From: DASYXZ01 sp035934315
GTDB taxonomy: Bacteria > Acidobacteriota > Terriglobia > UBA7540
Direction: 5' to 3'
DNA length: 10,114 nt
Assembly (NCBI GenBank): GCA_035934315.1
Contig: DASYXZ010000138.1
Location: 1-10,114 of the forward strand
Made by a program: the position numbers and the translations under genes. The notes under the pieces are model-generated. The model was not told the origin of the DNA. It worked only from the letters and a program-made list of their open reading frames with translations, and did not search any database. Shown in pieces: positions 6,800-10,114 of this stretch (position 1 is its first letter; every line of letters starts with the position of its first letter).

Positions 6800-8233
6800 T
6801 TATTTTTCGACGTCCCAAGTTTGCTCCCGAATATCCACAAAATGACCTGCCACTGCGGCGGCGGCGGCCATCATGGGGCTAACCAGATGGGTTCGCCCGC
6901 CCTTGCCCTGGCGTCCTTCAAAGTTGCGATTGGATGTTGACGCACAGCGCTCGCCGCTTGCGAGAACGTCCGGATTCATCCCGATGCACATGCTGCATCC
7001 GGCGTCGCGCCACTCGAATCCTGCCTCTCGAAAAATCCTGTCCAGACCTTCTTTCTCCGCCTGCGCCTTGATCACCATCGATCCGGGAACCACCAGCGCG
7101 CTTTTGAGCGTTCGCGCAATATGCCTGCCTGCCACCACTCTTGCCGCGATGCGCAAATCCTCTATGCGCGAGTTCGTACACGACCCGATAAAAACGCGGT
7201 CCAGCGGAATTTCCGTGAAAAGCGTTCCGGGCTTGAGGTCCATATACTCGAGTGCGCGTTCGGCCGCTTCGCGATCGACTGCATCGTGAAATGTGTTCGG
7301 GTCCGGCACGCGCCCGGTCACATCTGTAACCATTCCGGGATTAGTCCCCCAAGTGACTTGGGGAGCGATTTTTGAAACGTCCAACTCCACCACGCGGTCA
7401 TAGACGGCGGTGGCGTCCGACGCAAAAGATTTCCACTGCTCGACGGCCAATTGAAAATCTTTTCCGCGCGGGACATAGGGCCGCCCTTCCATATAGGCAA
7501 ATGTGGTATCGTCCGGCCCCACCATCCCGGCCCGCGCCCCGGCTTCTACGCTCATGTTGCACACGGTCATGCGCCCTTCCATGGAGAGAGCGCGAATGGC
7601 GTCGCCGGCGTACTCAATCACGTGCCCGTTTCCGCCCGCGATTCCAATCTTGCCGATAATCGCCAGGATAATATCCTTGGCAGTGACTCCCTCCTGTCCC
7701 TTCCCCGTGGCGCGCACCACCATGGTTCTCGATTTGAACTGCGACAGGCATTGCGTGGCCAGCACGTGCTCCACTTCACTCGTGCCGATGCCAAACGCCA
7801 GCGACCCAAACGCGCCATGGGTGGAAGTGTGACTGTCGCCGCAAACAATGGTCTGGCCGGGCTGCGTGATGCCCAGTTCCGGTCCGATAATGTGGACGAT
7901 GCCCTGGTTGTGCGAGTGCATGTCGAAGAGCGTGACGCCCGTCTCGCGACAATTTCTATCCAGCGCTGCAAACTGCGCTGCCGCAATCGTATCCACCAAG
8001 GGCAAGCTTCGGTCCCGGGTGGGAACCGAATGATCCATCACCGCAAAAGTGAGGTCGGGACGGCGCACCTTGCGCCCCGCAACCTTCAGCCCTGAGAAAG
8101 CCTGGGGCGACGTTCCTTCGTGGATCAGATGGCGGTCAATGTAGATGAGCGCGGGCTGTCCCGGCGGCTCCGAAACCAGGTGGGCTTCCCAGATTTTTTC
8201 GTACATGGTGCGTGGCGGCATTTGAAATTTCAT
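6800..8233 (-). CDS. leuC: 3-isopropylmalate dehydratase large subunit
   Basis: LeuC is the [4Fe-4S]-carrying catalytic subunit of isopropylmalate isomerase and works with LeuD in the second step of leucine synthesis. From ATG 8233 it has 477 residues, close to the family's usual 465-475. The cluster cysteines are present: C352 (FIGSCTNSRIEDLR), C413 and C416 (AGCSMCIGMN). Other family blocks are YIDRHLIHEGTSPQAF, VCGDSHTSTHGAFG, GIGTSEVEHVLATQ, PQVTWGTNPG and STSNRNFEGRQGKGGRTHLV. The start is uncertain. A TTG at 8260 has no Shine-Dalgarno; ATG 8233 has AAGG nearby but overlaps a good -10 box; ATG 8221 (MPPRTMYEKIW) fits the family N-terminus best and would be almost leaderless. It is first of a likely leuCD unit. 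Confidence 0.97.
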   Translation of the reverse strand: MKFQMPPRTMYEKIWEAHLVSEPPGQPALIYIDRHLIHEGTSPQAFSGLKVAGRKVRRPDLTFAVMDHSVPTRDRSLPLVDTIAAAQFAALDRNCRETGVTLFDMHSHNQGIVHIIGPELGITQPGQTIVCGDSHTSTHGAFGSLAFGIGTSEVEHVLATQCLSQFKSRTMVVRATGKGQEGVTAKDIILAIIGKIGIAGGNGHVIEYAGDAIRALSMEGRMTVCNMSVEAGARAGMVGPDDTTFAYMEGRPYVPRGKDFQLAVEQWKSFASDATAVYDRVVELDVSKIAPQVTWGTNPGMVTDVTGRVPDPNTFHDAVDREAAERALEYMDLKPGTLFTEIPLDRVFIGSCTNSRIEDLRIAARVVAGRHIARTLKSALVVPGSMVIKAQAEKEGLDRIFREAGFEWRDAGCSMCIGMNPDVLASGERCASTSNRNFEGRQGKGGRTHLVSPMMAAAAAVAGHFVDIREQTWDVEK

Positions 8234-8260
8234 TATACCTTGCGGGAGTTTGAGATTCAA
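8232..8260 (-). promoter_or_regulatory. Sigma-70-like promoter for leuCD
   Basis: On the minus strand, TTGAAT (8260-8255) and a perfect TATAAT (8237-8232) are separated by exactly 17 bp. Transcription would start near 8225, leaving about four bases before the ATG at 8221. The -10 box overlaps the alternative ATG at 8233. The promoter lies 18 bp inside the adjacent palindromic element's left edge at 8279. The motif match is seen; activity is inferred. Confidence 0.5.
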
Positions 8261-8278
8261 TTGGAAGCAGCCCTCAGT

Positions 8279-8383
8279 AGTGTCTCAGTTTGCTGTAGCG
8301 GCGCTCTATGAGCGCCGCAAATGCAAACGAACCAAAGATGGCGGTCACAGCCCGCAGCTACAAAAAGTCCAAACTGAGACACT
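8279..8383. repeat. 105-bp palindromic MITE/REP-like element
   Basis: Perfect 14-bp terminal inverted repeats, AGTGTCTCAGTTTG (8279-8292) and CAAACTGAGACACT (8370-8383), enclose two REP-like hairpins in opposite orientation. The first has a perfect 9-bp stem, GCGGCGCTC (8298-8306) and GAGCGCCGC (8310-8318), with loop TAT. The second, weaker one is GCGGTCACAGCCCGC (8341-8355). Each is flanked by TGTAGC (8294-8299) or its complement GCTACA (8357-8362). There is no coding sequence and no clear target-site duplication. The architecture suggests a non-autonomous mobile or REP-type repeat inserted just upstream of the leuC promoter. Confidence 0.65.
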
Positions 8384-8480
8384 CCCCGGCCCCTGGCACT
8401 TCAAGCGTTGTTTTATTCCGCCGCGGCCGGTGGAAGGCGCAACGAATATAGGACTGATCCCTCAGGGAATCGCCGGTGCG

Positions 8481-8512
8481 AAAAATGGCGGTCCACCCAA
8501 AGCTAGTGGACC
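8481..8512 (-). terminator. Possible terminator of the cupin gene
   Basis: On the minus strand GGTCCAC (8512-8506) and GTGGACC (8496-8490) form a 7-bp stem with a 9-nt loop that contains the cupin stop codon, followed by GCCA and then TTTTT (8485-8481). The offset of the T-run from the stem and the overlap with coding sequence lower confidence. The T-run side also resembles part of the nearby palindromic element (AAAGATGGCGGTC at 8334-8346). Confidence 0.35.
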
Positions 8513-8973
8513 TTCACCACAAAATACAGGAACGGCGCTTTCACCTCATTGAACCAATGAGGGACGCCCGGAGGAATAACGATCACGTCGCCCTTGCTCA
8601 AATGATGTGAATCGCCCCCTTGGATCGACTGCCCGCGAATCTCACCAGGCGCCGTGGTCTTTGCCCCGACTGGAGTTCCGCCAGTGACAAAAGTCGCCGT
8701 TCCACTCAACACATAAATAATGTCGGTGTCGAGGCTATGAATTTCCACCTCGCCCGGCCGATCGCGGCGGGCGGTGAGCACTTTGTATGCTGCCTTGCCG
8801 GACTCGCCCCCGAACAGGGCCGCGTTCTTTGCAAAAGCGGCGTCCACTTTTTCATGGTCGAAATAAGCTACTGCAGGCGAAGATGATTTTTCCTGGGCGG
8901 CGGTTCGGGCATGCCAGGCGCCGGCCATCGCAAGAACCGCCAATCCCATGATGATGCTTTTTCGAAAATACAT
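8503..8973 (-). CDS. Secreted small cupin-domain protein
   Basis: This 156-residue protein has a signal peptide (MYFRKS, then hydrophobic to about residue 19, likely cleaved near ARTAAQ) and one cupin barrel (about 60-155). The first cupin motif region reads GEVEIHSLDTDIIYVLSG (74-91), with His79 but without the second His of the usual HxH; Asp82 or Asp84 may substitute. The second motif, GDVIVIPPGVPHWFNEV (128-144), is canonical and supplies His139. Small exported cupins with a DTDIxYVxxG core occur widely in Acidobacteriota, but no substrate or reaction is established to my knowledge. The start at 8973 is well supported: GGAGGAGG lies 7 nt upstream, and the longer TTG-started frame from 9003 would translate the Shine-Dalgarno itself. 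The gene diverges from the isomerase-like gene, with 89 bp between the start codons. Confidence 0.88.
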   Translation of the reverse strand: MYFRKSIIMGLAVLAMAGAWHARTAAQEKSSSPAVAYFDHEKVDAAFAKNAALFGGESGKAAYKVLTARRDRPGEVEIHSLDTDIIYVLSGTATFVTGGTPVGAKTTAPGEIRGQSIQGGDSHHLSKGDVIVIPPGVPHWFNEVKAPFLYFVVKVH

Positions 8974-9042
8974 GGTTGTTCCTCCTCCAGAGTGAAAGCT
9001 CAATAACTACGCTTTACATCCAATGATTAATCGCGTTAGACT

Positions 9043-9056
9043 CCCCCGCCGGGGGT
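9043..9056 (+). promoter_or_regulatory. Hairpin overlapping the Shine-Dalgarno of the isomerase-like gene
   Basis: CCCCC (9043-9047) and GGGGG (9051-9055) can form a 5-bp GC stem with loop GCC. The GGGGGTGA that follows (9051-9058) is the ribosome binding site for the ATG at 9063, pairing with UCACCUCC allowing one G-U. The stem therefore hides the ribosome binding site. The pairing is seen; a regulatory role is inferred. Confidence 0.35.
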
Positions 9057-9062
9057 GAACCC

Positions 9063-10114
9063 ATGAACGATTCTCCACGCAAACATGAAGTAGGCCGCCG
9101 GGATTTCTTGAAAATTGGCGGAGCTTCTGCCGCCGCCCTTGGCGCTTCCGGAAATCTTACGGCGCAAGGCGAACCAAAATCCGCTCCAACTTCTCCCGGG
9201 TCCGAATCAACCAATACGGGATTCGCGCCCGACACAAAATACCCGAAGTTGGCCATCATCACAACCTATTCCCGTGAGAGGCTCGCCTTTGCCACTGCGG
9301 CAGGGTACGAAGGCGTGGTGATTCCGCTTGACGATTTTTTCGATCCCGACAAACTCAGCGACACGCAGATTGACCAGATCATGGCAACCTCGCGCGAGAC
9401 GGGAGCGCGAATCATCAGTATCGAATGCATGTGGGGGCTCAATCACATTGAACCGGACGCGGCCCAGCGCGAAAAAATTAACGCCCGGTTTATTCGCTGC
9501 CTCGAGTTCGGGCACCGGTTGGGTTGCAGATTTGTGGGAACCTTCAGTGGTGGAATTCCCGGCGCCACCGCGGACAAACAAGCGAAGGCGCTGGCCGAAG
9601 TCGTGAATGAGAAATATATGCCGGTGCTTGAAAAACTCGACCTCTACACGGGATGGGAAAACTATCCCGCGCCGCCCAACTTTGCCACCGTCCCGGCCTT
9701 TTACGAGATGGTTTTTGATCTCGTTCCCAACAAGCGGCTGGGGCTTGAATTCGATCCGTCGCATTTCATCCGCCAGTTCATCGATCCCATCGAAGTCGCA
9801 TGGAATTTCCGCGACCGCATCCATGCCGCGCACGCCAAAGACACGGAAATTATTCAACCCGTCATTCAGCAGGTTGGCATTCACGGCAAAGACTGGTGGC
9901 GATACCGCATTCCCGGGCAGGGTTTGCTCGATTGGGCCAAATTTATTACCGTGCTCCTGCAGACGGGATTCCAAGGAGGGATAGCGGTGGAACACGAGGA
10001 CCATTTCTGGGACGAAGCTCACCACGAAAAGGACGCTGATTTCCCCCAGGCGCGCAAGGATGGCTTTATCCTCGCGCATCGGTTCCTCAGCCAGTTCCTT
10101 CCTGGACGGCTGGC
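9063..10114 (+). CDS. Tat-exported sugar phosphate isomerase/epimerase-like TIM-barrel protein (3' end outside the window)
   Basis: The frame is open from ATG 9063 to the window edge, giving 350 residues without a stop. The N-terminus carries a twin-arginine signal: RRDFLK (12-17) followed by an Ala/Gly-rich segment to about 34, then a Ser/Pro linker (38-56). The rest resembles the AP endonuclease family 2 / xylose isomerase-like TIM barrel. Likely metal ligands are E199 (GWEN), D231 and H234 (EFDPSH), H257 (HAAHAKD) and E310 (AVEHEDHFWD). RIPGQGLLDW (282-291) is a further family block. Relatives isomerise or epimerise sugars or polyols; the substrate is not evident, and a Tat signal implies a folded, probably metal-loaded, periplasmic enzyme. 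GGGGGTGA provides the ribosome binding site. The frame is nearly complete for the family (usually about 330-360 residues with the signal). Confidence 0.88.
   Translation, partial: MNDSPRKHEVGRRDFLKIGGASAAALGASGNLTAQGEPKSAPTSPGSESTNTGFAPDTKYPKLAIITTYSRERLAFATAAGYEGVVIPLDDFFDPDKLSDTQIDQIMATSRETGARIISIECMWGLNHIEPDAAQREKINARFIRCLEFGHRLGCRFVGTFSGGIPGATADKQAKALAEVVNEKYMPVLEKLDLYTGWENYPAPPNFATVPAFYEMVFDLVPNKRLGLEFDPSHFIRQFIDPIEVAWNFRDRIHAAHAKDTEIIQPVIQQVGIHGKDWWRYRIPGQGLLDWAKFITVLLQTGFQGGIAVEHEDHFWDEAHHEKDADFPQARKDGFILAHRFLSQFLPGRL

Noticed and set aside
7451..8095. + strand open frame of 214 codons inside leuC
   Set aside because: Fully antisense to conserved LeuC coding sequence; its His/Arg-rich translation looks like a shadow.
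8973..9063. Divergent promoters in the cupin/isomerase intergenic region
   Set aside because: TTTACA at 9013-9018 has only a poor -10 partner at 17 bp (TTAGAC), and no good minus-strand pair was found.
9207..10079. Minus-strand open frame of 290 codons at the right end
   Set aside because: The opposite strand encodes a protein with a Tat signal and conserved TIM-barrel metal ligands, which runs through the whole stretch; the minus frame has no known motif.

Overview
The window looks like chromosomal DNA of an Acidobacteriota member, possibly the Terriglobia/Solibacter side. The evidence is a tandem pair of secreted 'VWFA-related' proteins of the type abundant in that phylum, a Tat-exported sugar isomerase-like protein, a secreted small cupin, moderate-to-high GC, and a REP-like palindromic repeat. 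This assignment is an inference from gene content. There is no rRNA, tRNA, CRISPR array or transposase gene in view.

Layout. Positions 1-186 are an upstream region with a perfect CRP/FNR-type palindrome (121-138). Next comes a two-gene + strand unit of overlapping VWA-domain proteins (187-2206), closed by a possible terminator that also covers the end of the convergent deoB. All genes from 2295 to 8973 are on the minus strand. In transcription order they are: a secreted cupin (8973-8503); a 105-bp palindromic MITE/REP-like element (8279-8383); leuC and leuD (8233-5984), separated by a 174-nt spacer with an inverted repeat and TTTAACC-like heptamers; an exported M48 metalloprotease with a C-terminal extra domain (5826-4405); an exported PAP2 phosphatase (4328-3522); and phosphopentomutase deoB (3470-2295). 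A + strand gene for a Tat-signal TIM-barrel sugar isomerase/epimerase-like protein starts at 9063, divergent from the cupin, and runs off the right edge.

How the genes work together. LeuC and LeuD form isopropylmalate isomerase, the second step of leucine synthesis; leuA and leuB are not in the window. DeoB interconverts ribose and deoxyribose 1- and 5-phosphates in nucleoside salvage. The M48 protease, the PAP2 protein, both VWA proteins, the cupin and the isomerase-like protein all carry export signals, so most of the window encodes envelope or periplasmic functions. The coding content is mostly conventional. I do not see a convincing new multi-gene system. The items most worth a second look are regulatory or repetitive: the CRP-like operator before the VWA pair, the nested palindromic element before leuC, a leuC promoter whose -10 box overlaps one candidate start codon, and two leaders in which the Shine-Dalgarno sequence can pair with nearby anti-SD-like sequence.
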